In this document: positions 8,602 to 17,305 of the stretch, piece by piece
Layout of the letters: every line of letters starts with the position of its first letter
Numbering within the stretch: position 1 is the stretch's first letter
NCBI RefSeq assembly: GCF_902168135.1
Contig: NZ_CABHOL010000021.1
Span: 228,663 to 292,662, forward strand
Source: an uncultured Fluviicola sp.
GTDB taxonomy: Bacteria > Bacteroidota > Bacteroidia > Flavobacteriales_D > Crocinitomicaceae
Direction of reading: 5' to 3'
Length of the DNA stretch: 64,000 nt
Program-made: the position numbers and the translations under genes
Notes under the pieces: generated by a model
Databases searched by the model: none
Told to the model about the DNA's origin: nothing
The model's input: only the letters and a program-made list of their open reading frames with translations

Positions 8602-9539
8602 GAAAAGGGTGTTTGTTCCTGTTCATTGTTTTATCCGGATTATCCTGTAAAGAGCGGAAAACTGTGAAAGCCGGTGTGAAAATGCAGGATTTCATTATTT
8701 CGATCAGCAACTTTGCACGGGCACAGGACCCAGATTTTATACTCATCCCCCAAAACGGAGAAGAAATACTTTTCAACGATATTGATCCCGAAAAAGGACT
8801 AAGAAGCGATTTGATACAGGCAATAAACGGCTACGGCGTTGAAGAGTTATTCTACAACAACGGTTCCTATGCTCCGGATGATTATCGATTGGGAATGCTG
8901 CGGCAAGCCAGATCGTCGATTAAAGTAATGGTTGCAGATTATTTGGGTAACGATGCCGATGCTGCGAATGCTTTCCAGGCGGCAGATGTCGAGCAATTCA
9001 TTGCATTTCCCCGTTACAACTCGAATTACGATTACAAATACATTCCTGCAACAGTATTCCACGAAAATGCAGATGATATCCACTCACTGGACCAGGCACA
9101 AAACTACCTGTACCTGATCAGTACCGAAAGCTATCCCGATAAAGCAAGTTTCCTAAGTGCGATCCAACAAACGAATTTCGATGTAGTAATTATCGATGCT
9201 TTCTTCGGAGACGAACTACTGACTTCCGCAGATGTCACGAGTTTGAAAACAAAACTGAATGGCGGAAAACGATTAGTCATTTCTTATATGAACATTGGTT
9301 CGGCTGAAAAGTACCGCTATTACTGGAAGAAGAATTGGGGCCTGCATCACCCGCTGTGGCTGAAAAAGAAATACGACGGCTACAAAGATGAGATCTGGGT
9401 GAAATTCTGGAAAGACGAATGGCAGGAAATTATTTACGGGAATGCTGATTCCTACACCAAAAAATTACTGAACGCCGGATTTGATGGTGCTTATTTAGAT
9501 AATATCGAGGGGTTCTACTTCCTTTATCACAAAGATTAA
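8598..9539 (+). CDS. GH114-like endo-alpha-1,4-polygalactosaminidase family lipoprotein
   Basis: Protein of 313 residues with a lipoprotein signal peptide ending in the lipobox LSGLSC. The mature domain resembles the TIM-barrel GH114/TM1410 family: FIISISNFARAQDPDFILIP at the start, VISYMNIGSAEKYRYYW in the middle and GFDGAYLDNIEGF at the end with conserved acidic residues. Family members cut galactosaminogalactan or related alpha-1,4-linked amino sugars. Translation is coupled to the upstream glycosyltransferase by an ATGA overlap, suggesting the hydrolase trims or edits the glycan that the transferase helps make. Substrate assignment is an inference from family resemblance. Confidence 0.75.
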   Translation: MRKGCLFLFIVLSGLSCKERKTVKAGVKMQDFIISISNFARAQDPDFILIPQNGEEILFNDIDPEKGLRSDLIQAINGYGVEELFYNNGSYAPDDYRLGMLRQARSSIKVMVADYLGNDADAANAFQAADVEQFIAFPRYNSNYDYKYIPATVFHENADDIHSLDQAQNYLYLISTESYPDKASFLSAIQQTNFDVVIIDAFFGDELLTSADVTSLKTKLNGGKRLVISYMNIGSAEKYRYYWKKNWGLHHPLWLKKKYDGYKDEIWVKFWKDEWQEIIYGNADSYTKKLLNAGFDGAYLDNIEGFYFLYHKD

Positions 9540-9553
9540 TCCTCCATTTTTTC

Positions 9554-9686
9554 ACCGCAAAGAGTGAACACTTACGCCGTAGCTCTTGCCTTTGTGTAGC
9601 CACTCTGGCAAAGCAAGGTCAGCGAAGGAGCAAAGAGCGCAAAGGGGTTATCTATCAAACTTTGCGTCCCTCGCGTTCTTTGCGGT
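9554..9686. repeat. 133 bp inverted-repeat element (MITE-like or Bacteroidota intergenic repeat)
   Basis: The element begins ACCGCAAAGA (9554-9563) and ends TCTTTGCGGT (9677-9686), exact 10 bp inverted repeats. Inside are further GCAAAG-type copies (GCAAAGAGCGCAAAGG near 9630-9645). It lies between two convergent genes and extends into the minus-strand acyltransferase, providing its last codons and stop. No transposase is encoded. Confidence 0.6.
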
Positions 9687-10829
9687 TAATTTAGCAAGTA
9701 CCTTTTGTTTCTTTCGTTCGAAATAAGCCTCCAATGTCCGTTTTGAAAGTGCGCATACTCCAATGATCAATGGAATAGAAACTCCATAATAGAACAGTGT
9801 TTCCAGGAACATTCCGGAACCCGCAACGAAGCCTTTCAACAATTCAATGATTTGCGACAGGATCAACAAGTGGAACATGTAAATTCCGTAGGAAATTTCT
9901 CCCAGGTAAGAAAATATGCGGTTTTCGAGGGTAAATAAATTTTTGTCGACCACCGAAACTCCAATGATCAGATACAAGAACAAGGCATTCGGTACAATTG
10001 CCGAAGTAATCGGATGTTCAAAGAAGAACTGCCAGATATTGGAATGAATATTTGCTCCGAAAACAATGAAGACGAGGATTAAAGCATACACACCAATTTG
10101 TGCCGGAACACTATAAATCAAAGAAGCATTGATCTGTTTTCCGTAATTGAAAACCAGGTATGCTCCCAAGCCCCCGATTGCCATGGCTTCAAACTGGTGA
10201 ATGCGGATCAGGTAACTCAAAACTCCAGGTAAAGTCCAATACGTATTGATCGAGATTAAAATTAGTTTGAAAGCAATTACTCCCAAAAGCAGTTTCAATA
10301 CGTGTTTCTTTAACCATTTGAAAAGCGGTGCCCAGATAAGATAGAACACTTCTTCCACACCGATAGACCAAAGCGGTTCCAGTAAATTACTCCCGAAGAA
10401 ATAATTCACCATTCCCGGAACAAAGAAGATGAAATAATACCAGGTCTCACCGATGGTATAAGGCATTTCGTAAGGAATATTGAACCATTCAATGAAATAA
10501 GGCTGAATAATTGCACCGATAATAACCATCAAAAAATACAAAGGCCAAATCCGGAAAACCCGTTTGAGGTAGAATTGTTTGATAGAAATATCCTTCTTTA
10601 CTTCTCGTTCCTTTAACAGCAGGTATGTGATCAAAAAGCCACTCAATACAAAAAAGAAACTCACCGCATGCGCACCGTTTTGGAACAATCCGAAATCGCG
10701 CAGATGATTTTTCAGCTCATGATCTTTTCTTAAGGATTCCGCATGATGGAGCACGACCAAAAAAGCCGCAATAAAACGCAGCGTGTTTAAACCTTTGAAA
10801 TGAGAAATTGCTTTATAGTTCCGGATCAT
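9648..10829 (-). CDS. Acyltransferase 3 family membrane protein (OafA/YrhL type)
   Basis: Protein of 393 residues with about ten membrane segments. The N-terminus GLNTLRFIAAFLVVLHHAESL carries the conserved R and H-H of acyltransferase 3 enzymes and is followed by FFFVLSGFLITYLLL. Such proteins O-acetylate or O-acylate surface polysaccharides and lipids. The C-terminal residues TAKNARDAKFDR and the stop codon come from an inverted-repeat element, not from the conserved domain. TAATTTTG lies 7 nt before the ATG, consistent with a nearly leaderless mRNA. Context suggests modification of the same surface glycan as the nearby GT4 gene. Confidence 0.88.
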   Translation of the reverse strand: MIRNYKAISHFKGLNTLRFIAAFLVVLHHAESLRKDHELKNHLRDFGLFQNGAHAVSFFFVLSGFLITYLLLKEREVKKDISIKQFYLKRVFRIWPLYFLMVIIGAIIQPYFIEWFNIPYEMPYTIGETWYYFIFFVPGMVNYFFGSNLLEPLWSIGVEEVFYLIWAPLFKWLKKHVLKLLLGVIAFKLILISINTYWTLPGVLSYLIRIHQFEAMAIGGLGAYLVFNYGKQINASLIYSVPAQIGVYALILVFIVFGANIHSNIWQFFFEHPITSAIVPNALFLYLIIGVSVVDKNLFTLENRIFSYLGEISYGIYMFHLLILSQIIELLKGFVAGSGMFLETLFYYGVSIPLIIGVCALSKRTLEAYFERKKQKVLAKLTAKNARDAKFDR

Positions 10830-10881
10830 TGAACGGCAAAATTAACCAGATAATTCAGACATCTTTTTGTTTGCGGGAAAA

Positions 10882-12132
10882 TCACTCCTCCAGTTCGTTA
10901 TCCTTGAATGCCGAAGGCACCAGGTTTGGAATAATCTTTAGAACGATGGGCAAAAGCAATGCTCCGCCAGGCAGCAGAAAAATTGCCAGTGCCGGCATAG
11001 ACTTCGCTATATCCATAAACTGGGTTTTCACTTTCTCTTTTTCTTCCTTACTCAATTCCTCCGAAGCAGATTTACGGATCAGGTAAACTAATTCTTTACT
11101 CTGTTTGATCTCCTGAGCCAATTTATCTTTGTTTCTTCCCAGAATTTTGATCCAGCGCCTCGAAACACTGTCAAGCATGAGTTCCATGGAATTCGAATCG
11201 TTCAGGTACGAAACCTTTTGATTATTTTCCAGCAAAAATTGATCTGTACAATAGATTGCTTCGTCCAGGTCACGTTCAGAGCAGGACATCCATCTTTTTA
11301 GCGTGATAAGGGTTTCCAAACCTGTTTCACGTGAACTTTGGTTCATATGCATCGTAAGCACTGAAAGATCCAGCAGGTAGCGTTTGAAATTCCAGGAGTC
11401 AACCAGGTCACAGGTTAGTTCGTTCAGGGTAATTCCTTCCCGGAAGCGCAGTTTGGCCAATTCCTTTTCATCTGAATCCAGATCGGCAGAAAGCAGGAAG
11501 GTGTTGAAGAGATTTTTTTCATGCTCCTGAACCTCTCCGTCCGAATAGGCAGAAATGGAAATAATTCCCAGGGCTAAAAGAGCCAGTTTCTGGTAATCAA
11601 GGGTTTGTTTCCGTTTGTTTTTCAGGAAATCCTCAAATAAAATGACATCCAGATAAATGAATGAATTGTTGAAATAACTCATCCAAGACTTGGTGTTTGT
11701 CAAATTCTTAGGAACATCCGTTCGTTTTTCCAGGATGCGCTCAATTTTCTCCGATGCACTTTCCTTCAGAAAAAAGGTCAAAACAGATCCAAGGGATTGT
11801 ACGCGGTGTTTTTTATAGAAGATATTCAGGTCATTCAAAAACTCATCCGCTTTCAGCTTTGTCCTTCCCTGGATATTGAGATGTGTAAATAACAACGATT
11901 CAAAAAGAAGCACCGTAAGTTGCTCATCGTGTGTCCATTTGGATGTATCCAGGTTTTTTCCAAACAATAATTTGGAAGGATAACCGAAGATAATTCCCGT
12001 TTGGGAAAGAGTATAATGATTGAATTCTGCACGTGTCAGATCTTCAGGTTTTTGCAGATCAATAGAAATTTCACCTGAGGCTATCAGTTGCAAGTATTTG
12101 GCAATCCATCCTTTAGAACCGGGAGCGATCAT
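10882..12132 (-). CDS. LETM1-related (biofilm-associated type) protein
   Basis: Protein of about 416 residues. The C-terminal region MPALAIFLLPGGALLLPIVL then KIIPNLVPSAF is the hallmark of LETM1-like proteins, and the middle (GIISISAYSDGEVQEHEKNL) resembles a TerB-like helical module. The Bacteroidota homologues are named LETM1-related biofilm-associated proteins; the biochemical role is unknown. Two starts are possible: ATG 12150 (MLNFVSM) or ATG 12132 (MIAPGSKGWIAKYL). I chose 12132 because family members start this way, as I recall, and because TAACTTTG, a perfect -7 box, ends 5 nt upstream of it inside the longer reading. Confidence 0.75.
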   Translation of the reverse strand: MIAPGSKGWIAKYLQLIASGEISIDLQKPEDLTRAEFNHYTLSQTGIIFGYPSKLLFGKNLDTSKWTHDEQLTVLLFESLLFTHLNIQGRTKLKADEFLNDLNIFYKKHRVQSLGSVLTFFLKESASEKIERILEKRTDVPKNLTNTKSWMSYFNNSFIYLDVILFEDFLKNKRKQTLDYQKLALLALGIISISAYSDGEVQEHEKNLFNTFLLSADLDSDEKELAKLRFREGITLNELTCDLVDSWNFKRYLLDLSVLTMHMNQSSRETGLETLITLKRWMSCSERDLDEAIYCTDQFLLENNQKVSYLNDSNSMELMLDSVSRRWIKILGRNKDKLAQEIKQSKELVYLIRKSASEELSKEEKEKVKTQFMDIAKSMPALAIFLLPGGALLLPIVLKIIPNLVPSAFKDNELEE

Positions 12133-12237
12133 GGAAACAAAGTTAAGCATATTTGAATAGTGACTGCTAAAATTTTCAACGAGTATTGATTTGTCTTATC
12201 ATTTCAATTTAACCTGCCCAGTTCTATCCAATTATCA

Positions 12238-12277
12238 AAACAAGTAGGGGCGGAAAATTTTCCGCCCCTACTTGTTT
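12238..12277 (-). terminator. 40 bp perfect palindrome downstream of infB (repeat family copy A)
   Basis: Twenty bases on each side are exactly complementary, with core GTAGGGGCGG and its complement around an AAAATTTT centre. On the minus strand, reading away from infB, the hairpin is followed by TTTT. It shares the GTAGGG-type stem with hairpins at 20167 and 49926, with compensatory base changes. Confidence 0.75.
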
Positions 12278-12295
12278 AATGTGTATCTGATTGAA

Positions 12296-15184
12296 TTACA
12301 ATTTTCTTGCAACTTCCACTTCTTCGTAAGCTTCAACCAAGTCACCGATTTTAATATCGTTGAACTTGTCAATGTTCAAACCACATTCGTAATTGTTCTT
12401 CACTTCTCTTACATCATCTTTGAAACGTTTCAATGATCCGAGAACTCCCGTATGAATTACGATTCCGTCACGGATAACACGAATCTTGGAAGTACGTTTG
12501 ATAATTCCGTCCATTACATAACATCCTGCAATTGTACCCACTTTCGTGATCTCGAATGTTTCGCGGATTTCTGCTGTTCCGATAATTTTCTCTTCGATAT
12601 CCGGAGACAACATTCCTTCCATCGCAGCTTTCAACTCATCTATCGCTTTGTAGATTACTGAGTACAAACGGATGTCAATTTGTTCCTGCTCAGCCAATTT
12701 ACGTGCTGCAACTGATGGTCTTACCTGGAATCCGATCACGATTGCATCAGAAGCAGACGCTAAGTTCACATCAGCTTCGGTAATCGCACCAACTCCTTTG
12801 TGAACGATGTTTACCTGGATTTCTTCGGTTGAAAGTCTCAATAATGAATCGGACAATGCTTCGATGGAACCATCCACGTCACCTTTCACGATCAGGTTCA
12901 ATTCCTTGAAATCTCCGATTGCCAAACGACGACCGATCTCATCCAGGGTAATGTGCTTGTTCGTACGAAGACCCTGCTCACGGTACAACTGCTCACGTTT
13001 CGTAGCAATTGATTTCGCTTCGCGCTCGTCATCCATTACGTGGAAAGTATCTCCGGCAGAAGGAGCTCCATTGATCCCCAATACGGATACCGGCTGCGCC
13101 GGACCAGCTTCTTTCAAAGCAATTCCATGCTCATCGTGCATTGCGCGGACACGACCGTAGTTTCGTCCTACCAATACTACATCTCCTACCTTCATTGTTC
13201 CGGCATGAACCAGCATGTTTGTCACATATCCTTTTCCTTTATCCAAAGAGGATTCGATCACGGTACCGACCGCATTCTTATTCGGATTTGCACGCAAATG
13301 CAGGATCTCTGCTTCCAACAATACTTTATCCAGCAACTCGTCGATGTTCAAATTCTGTTTTGCTGAAATTTCCTGGCACTGGTATTTTCCACCCCATTCT
13401 TCCACCAGGATATTCATGGCAGAAAGCTGTTCGCGGATTTTATCAGGGTTTGCACCCGGCTTATCAATTTTATTGATCGCGAATACCATTGGTACGTTGG
13501 CCGCCTGAGCGTGAGAGATTGCTTCTTTTGTTTGAGGCATCACGTCGTCGTCCGCAGCAACAATGATAATTGCAACGTCAGTTACCTGGGCACCACGAGC
13601 ACGCATCGCCGTAAAGGCTTCGTGACCCGGTGTATCTAAGAATGTCATTTTACGACCATCTTTCAAAGTAACCGAATAAGCACCGATATGCTGAGTAATT
13701 CCTCCGGCTTCACCGGCTGTTACGTTTGCATTACGGATCTTATCCAATAAGGAAGTTTTACCGTGGTCAACGTGTCCCATTACCGTAATAATCGGTGGAC
13801 GTTCGATCAGGTCTTCTTCTTTATCTTCCACTTCAGGAATTGCTTCCTGAACATCAGCAGAAACGAATTCTGTTTCGAATCCGAATTCTTCCGCTACGAT
13901 CTGGATCGTTTCAGCATCCAATCGCTGGTTGATAGAAGCAAAGATTCCCAATGACATACAAGCCGAGATAACCTGTGTCGGGGAAACGTTCATCATCGAT
14001 GCCAATTCTGACACGGTAACGAACTCCGTCAATTTCAAGATTTTTTCCTGAAGTTCTGCTTCCATCTGCTCCAGCTCACGACGTTGTGCACGATCATCAC
14101 GTTTTGCACGACGGTTCTTGGATGCTTTCGATTTACCTCCCTGGGAAGATAAACGAGCCAATGTATCTTTAATTTCTTTCTGGATATCCTGTTCAGAAAC
14201 TGCAGGCTTGTCGATAGGTCCTCCTTTTCGGAAGTTGTTTCCTCCGCGGTTGAAGTTTCCTCCACCCGGACGATTTCCACCCTGACCCTGGCCACCCGGA
14301 CGGTTTCCACCTCCTTGTGTTCCCTGTCCAGCCTGCGGATTTGCTCCCGGGGTTTTAGCTACATCAACTTTCTTAATGCGCTTGCGTTTCTTACGGTCAT
14401 CACCCGGACGAGAAGAACCAACGGATTTCGGTTTCTCAACAGGTAATTCAATTTTTCCAAGTACCGTAGGTCCGGACAATTTTTGTCTTTCTACACGGAT
14501 TGTTTCTATTTCTTTCGGAGCTTCAGGTTCCGGTGCCGGAGTTTCCTTTGCTTGCACTTCTTCTTTTTCAGGTGCAGCCGGTGCAGCCGGAGGTTTCGGG
14601 TAATCGCTTTTATCGATCGGGCCGTCCTCTTTTTTGCGTTTGTCCGGTCTTGTTTTGGTGTTCAACTTATCCAGGTCGATCTTACCAATAACCTGAATAC
14701 CACCATCAGCTGACGGAGCAGCCGGCTCTTCGGGAGCTTTTGGTTTCGGTTCTTCAGCTGGTTTCTCAACAGCAGGTTCAGGAGTTTCTGTTTTCTCCTC
14801 TGCTTTTGGAGTTTGTGCCATCGCTGAAGCTGTCGGCGACATGCGATCAACTTTCGGAGTAACAGCCGGTGCAGGTTTTGCTTGCTCTGTCGCGTTGTTA
14901 TCAAAATGCTCCTCATCGTCATGAGACTTCGGTTCTTCTTTGATATCGCGCAAAGTAATTGTCTCGCGCTTCTCTCTTTTGACCGCCGTCATTTTGGATT
15001 GCTCCTTTAAATTTTGGTCAGCCGCAAATTGAGTGCGCAACATGTCATACTGCTCCGGATCCAACTTCGTATTTGGATTGGAGTCAATAGCCTGTCCCTT
15101 CGACGCCAAAAAGTCGACGATCGTAGAGATTCCTACATTCAATTCTCCTGCTGCTTTTCCTAAACGCTGTGTTTTACCAGACAT
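12296..15184 (-). CDS. infB: Translation initiation factor IF-2
   Basis: Protein of 962 residues that delivers initiator tRNA to the ribosome. The N-terminal IF2-N helix region ([20 protein letters not shown]) is followed by about 300 residues of low-complexity Pro/Ala/Glu/Lys and then a Gly/Arg/Asn-rich linker (about 285-325). A second IF2-N motif is near residue 395. The GTPase domain begins near residue 468 with GHVDHGKTS (G1), DTPGHEA (G3) and NKIDKP (G4). Domains II-IV complete the C-terminus. It is last in rimP-nusA-infB; a 247 bp spacer with a hairpin separates it from nusA. Confidence 0.98.
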   Translation of the reverse strand: MSGKTQRLGKAAGELNVGISTIVDFLASKGQAIDSNPNTKLDPEQYDMLRTQFAADQNLKEQSKMTAVKREKRETITLRDIKEEPKSHDDEEHFDNNATEQAKPAPAVTPKVDRMSPTASAMAQTPKAEEKTETPEPAVEKPAEEPKPKAPEEPAAPSADGGIQVIGKIDLDKLNTKTRPDKRKKEDGPIDKSDYPKPPAAPAAPEKEEVQAKETPAPEPEAPKEIETIRVERQKLSGPTVLGKIELPVEKPKSVGSSRPGDDRKKRKRIKKVDVAKTPGANPQAGQGTQGGGNRPGGQGQGGNRPGGGNFNRGGNNFRKGGPIDKPAVSEQDIQKEIKDTLARLSSQGGKSKASKNRRAKRDDRAQRRELEQMEAELQEKILKLTEFVTVSELASMMNVSPTQVISACMSLGIFASINQRLDAETIQIVAEEFGFETEFVSADVQEAIPEVEDKEEDLIERPPIITVMGHVDHGKTSLLDKIRNANVTAGEAGGITQHIGAYSVTLKDGRKMTFLDTPGHEAFTAMRARGAQVTDVAIIIVAADDDVMPQTKEAISHAQAANVPMVFAINKIDKPGANPDKIREQLSAMNILVEEWGGKYQCQEISAKQNLNIDELLDKVLLEAEILHLRANPNKNAVGTVIESSLDKGKGYVTNMLVHAGTMKVGDVVLVGRNYGRVRAMHDEHGIALKEAGPAQPVSVLGINGAPSAGDTFHVMDDEREAKSIATKREQLYREQGLRTNKHITLDEIGRRLAIGDFKELNLIVKGDVDGSIEALSDSLLRLSTEEIQVNIVHKGVGAITEADVNLASASDAIVIGFQVRPSVAARKLAEQEQIDIRLYSVIYKAIDELKAAMEGMLSPDIEEKIIGTAEIRETFEITKVGTIAGCYVMDGIIKRTSKIRVIRDGIVIHTGVLGSLKRFKDDVREVKNNYECGLNIDKFNDIKIGDLVEAYEEVEVARKL

Positions 15185-15298
15185 ATATTATTTGCTTCTT
15201 TTAATTAATGTTCAACCTTCCATCTGCCGTAGCTGATAGGGATTGAACCCATTTCGCTGTGTAAAGATAGTTAGTGTTAATCAGATTTAGGTGAAAAT

Positions 15299-15323
15299 CG
15301 GTCAGGTATTTTTCTCCTGACCG
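15299..15323 (-). terminator. Hairpin in the nusA-infB spacer
   Basis: CGGTCAGG and CCTGACCG form a perfect 8 bp stem with a 9 nt A-rich loop. On the minus strand it is followed by only ATTTTC, so it is at best a weak terminator; an RNA processing or attenuation role is possible. TATCTTTA on the minus strand (15269-15262) could be a -7 box of a separate infB promoter, but no -33 TTG is seen at the right distance. Confidence 0.45.
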
Positions 15324-15431
15324 GCTTTCAACCAATTTTATTATTTTAATATTGACGCTTCCATCACTAGAATTTGACTGTGTGCAACTGGGCTAATGTT
15401 TGTTGAATATCACCGGCTCAGCTGGTTCTTA

Positions 15432-16667
15432 TCACTCAAATTCCGAGCGAAGGATACGCAATACTTCTTGTATTGTTTCTTCTTCCAAATCTGTACGCTG
15501 AACCAAATCTTCCACTGTCAATTCCAATACAGATTTCGCTGTATCACAACCAACCGCTTTCAATTCATCCAGGATCCAGCTGTCGATCTCATCTGCAAAT
15601 TCTTCTAAGTCAACATCTTCGTTGTCAGACTCACCATCGCGGAACACGTCAATTTCGTACCCGGATAATCTTCCTGCCAAACGAATGTTGTATCCTCCCT
15701 TTCCGATTGCCAGAGAAACCTGGTCCGGCTTCAGGAATACACTTGCACGCTTTTCTTCTTCATCGATTTCGATGTTGGTAATTTTTGCCGGAGACAATGC
15801 ACGCTGAATGAACAATTTCGGGTTGTTTGTGAAATTGATCACGTCAATGTTTTCATTGCGCAGCTCACGAACGATTCCGTGGATACGGGAACCTTTCATA
15901 CCAACACATGCTCCAACCGGGTCAATACGGTCGTCGTAAGATTCTACTGCTACTTTTGCTCTTTCTCCCGGTTCACGAACGATACGCTTGATAGTGATCA
16001 ATCCGTCGAATACCTCGGGAACTTCCAATTCGAATAAACGCTCCAGGAATTCAGGCGCGATACGTGAAAGGATAATTACCGGAGAACTGTTACGCATGTC
16101 CACTTTCGAAACAACTGCACGAATAGATTCACCTTTCTTGAAGTAGTCAGAAGGAATCTGCTCGGATTTCGGAAGGATCAACTCGTTGTTCTCATCATCC
16201 AATACCATGATCTCTTTCTTCCAAACCTGGTAAACTTCACCGGTGATAATCTCACCGATACGTTCTTTGTATTTCTTGTACAAATGATCTTTCTCCAGTT
16301 CAAGGATACGAGAAATCAAATTCTGACGAAGCGATAAAATGTTTCTGCGTCCGAAATCCGCAAAACGGAATTCTTCCGACACCTCTTCACCGATCTCGAA
16401 ATCCGGCTCGATCTTGATAGCATCCGAATAAGCGATTTCCGTGTTTTGATCTTCGACCTCACCATCCGCAACAATTTCCTTGTTCACGAAAATCTGAACG
16501 TCTCCTTTATCAATGTTTACAATCACATCGATGTGCTCGTCTGTGTTGAATTTTTTCTTCAACATCGCACGAAATACGTCTTCTAACACGTGCTGCATCG
16601 TTTGTTTGTCGATGCTTTTGAGTTCTTTGAACTCGGAAAACGATTCTACTAATTCCAAGCTGTTCAT
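15432..16667 (-). CDS. nusA: Transcription termination/antitermination factor NusA
   Basis: Protein of 411 residues, the short Bacteroidota form without the acidic repeat pair in its usual full length. The N-terminal RNA polymerase-binding domain (about 1-125) is followed by the S1 domain (about 130-200), then KH1 and KH2 (VGACVGMKGSRIHGIVREL and VSLAIGKGGYNIRLAGRLSG) and a helical C-terminal tail. NusA modulates pausing, intrinsic termination and antitermination. The ATG at 16667 is 6 bp after the rimP stop, so the genes are one unit. A terminator-like hairpin lies in the operon leader, on which NusA could act. Confidence 0.97.
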   Translation of the reverse strand: MNSLELVESFSEFKELKSIDKQTMQHVLEDVFRAMLKKKFNTDEHIDVIVNIDKGDVQIFVNKEIVADGEVEDQNTEIAYSDAIKIEPDFEIGEEVSEEFRFADFGRRNILSLRQNLISRILELEKDHLYKKYKERIGEIITGEVYQVWKKEIMVLDDENNELILPKSEQIPSDYFKKGESIRAVVSKVDMRNSSPVIILSRIAPEFLERLFELEVPEVFDGLITIKRIVREPGERAKVAVESYDDRIDPVGACVGMKGSRIHGIVRELRNENIDVINFTNNPKLFIQRALSPAKITNIEIDEEEKRASVFLKPDQVSLAIGKGGYNIRLAGRLSGYEIDVFRDGESDNEDVDLEEFADEIDSWILDELKAVGCDTAKSVLELTVEDLVQRTDLEEETIQEVLRILRSEFE

Positions 16668-16673
16668 AGCTTC

Positions 16674-17150
16674 TTATTTAAATGAAATAACAATTTTTGC
16701 TTCGTTTATATCTGAAAAAGCGATCTTGTTCTCGATCACCACCAGTTCCTTTTTCTTTTTGCCTTCAACTGCCTGTTTTTCTTCACGCTTCAGCACAATT
16801 CCGGCTTCATCTACAGCAATCAGTGTTCCCGTTGTTTTTTCTTTTGACTTCAATTTCACATCCAGGTCACGCCCGATGTTTTTCACATACTGTGCATGAA
16901 CCCGCAAAGGCTTATCCAATCCGGCAGAGGAAACATGCAGCTCAAAATCCGCATCTTCACGGTCCAGGTTGTGCTCAATGTTTCTTGAAACCGACATACA
17001 GTCTTCGATCGAAACATTTCCTTCTGTCTTATCCAACTCCAGGCGTATCACATTGGAAGCACTGATCGTAAGTTCCACGATAAACAAGCGTTCGTCGCGG
17101 TCTTTGATGCGTTCTTCTGCTAATTGCCTTACTGTTTGTTTTGAAATCAT
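16674..17150 (-). CDS. rimP: Ribosome maturation factor RimP
   Basis: Protein of 158 residues needed for 30S subunit maturation. The N-terminal alpha/beta domain contains IEDCMSVSRNIEHNLDRED and the conserved FELHVSSAGLDKPLR segment, followed by an SH3-like C-terminal domain with a Lys-rich stretch (EGKKKKELVVIE). It is the first gene of rimP-nusA-infB, the common bacterial order. A consensus promoter lies 60 bp upstream, and a hairpin with U-tract sits between the predicted transcription start and the ATG. Confidence 0.96.
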   Translation of the reverse strand: MISKQTVRQLAEERIKDRDERLFIVELTISASNVIRLELDKTEGNVSIEDCMSVSRNIEHNLDREDADFELHVSSAGLDKPLRVHAQYVKNIGRDLDVKLKSKEKTTGTLIAVDEAGIVLKREEKQAVEGKKKKELVVIENKIAFSDINEAKIVISFK

Positions 17151-17182
17151 ACGAGATAAAAAGAGGGGACTTGCGTCCCCTC
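17151..17182 (-). promoter_or_regulatory. Terminator-like leader hairpin (probable attenuator) before rimP-nusA-infB
   Basis: On the minus strand GAGGGGAC, a GCAA tetraloop and GTCCCCTC (17182-17163) form a perfect 8 bp stem followed at once by TTTTTATCTCGT and the rimP ATG. This has the form of an intrinsic terminator but lies between the promoter and the first gene. No minus-strand gene upstream needs it: the next gene upstream is divergent. It could allow premature termination, or it could occlude initiation. Confidence 0.65.
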
Positions 17183-17209
17183 ATTCGGTCTAATTACTAA
17201 AATGTGATG

Positions 17210-17239
17210 CAAATATACGCATTTTTTATTGATTTCCAA
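17210..17239 (-). promoter_or_regulatory. Promoter of rimP-nusA-infB
   Basis: TTG (17239-17237), a 19 bp spacer and TATATTTG (17217-17210) on the minus strand match the Bacteroidota housekeeping consensus exactly. The predicted start near 17204 gives a leader of about 54 nt that contains the hairpin at 17163-17182. Confidence 0.8.
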
Positions 17240-17305
17240 GAGTTAGGCATGAAATTGTTCCGTTCCGTGAGTTCTGTTCTTTAAATTAACTATTTTTAAG
17301 TGCAC

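Noticed and set aside
12807..13508. Several overlapping plus-strand frames of 97-117 codons
   Set aside because: All are antisense shadows of infB; codon pattern is the complement of the real gene.
15221..15300. T-arm-like sequence (GGGTTCAATCCC on the minus strand near 15249-15238) suggesting a tRNA
   Set aside because: No matching acceptor, D-arm or anticodon stem could be found within 90 bases upstream; only the T-arm look-alike is present.
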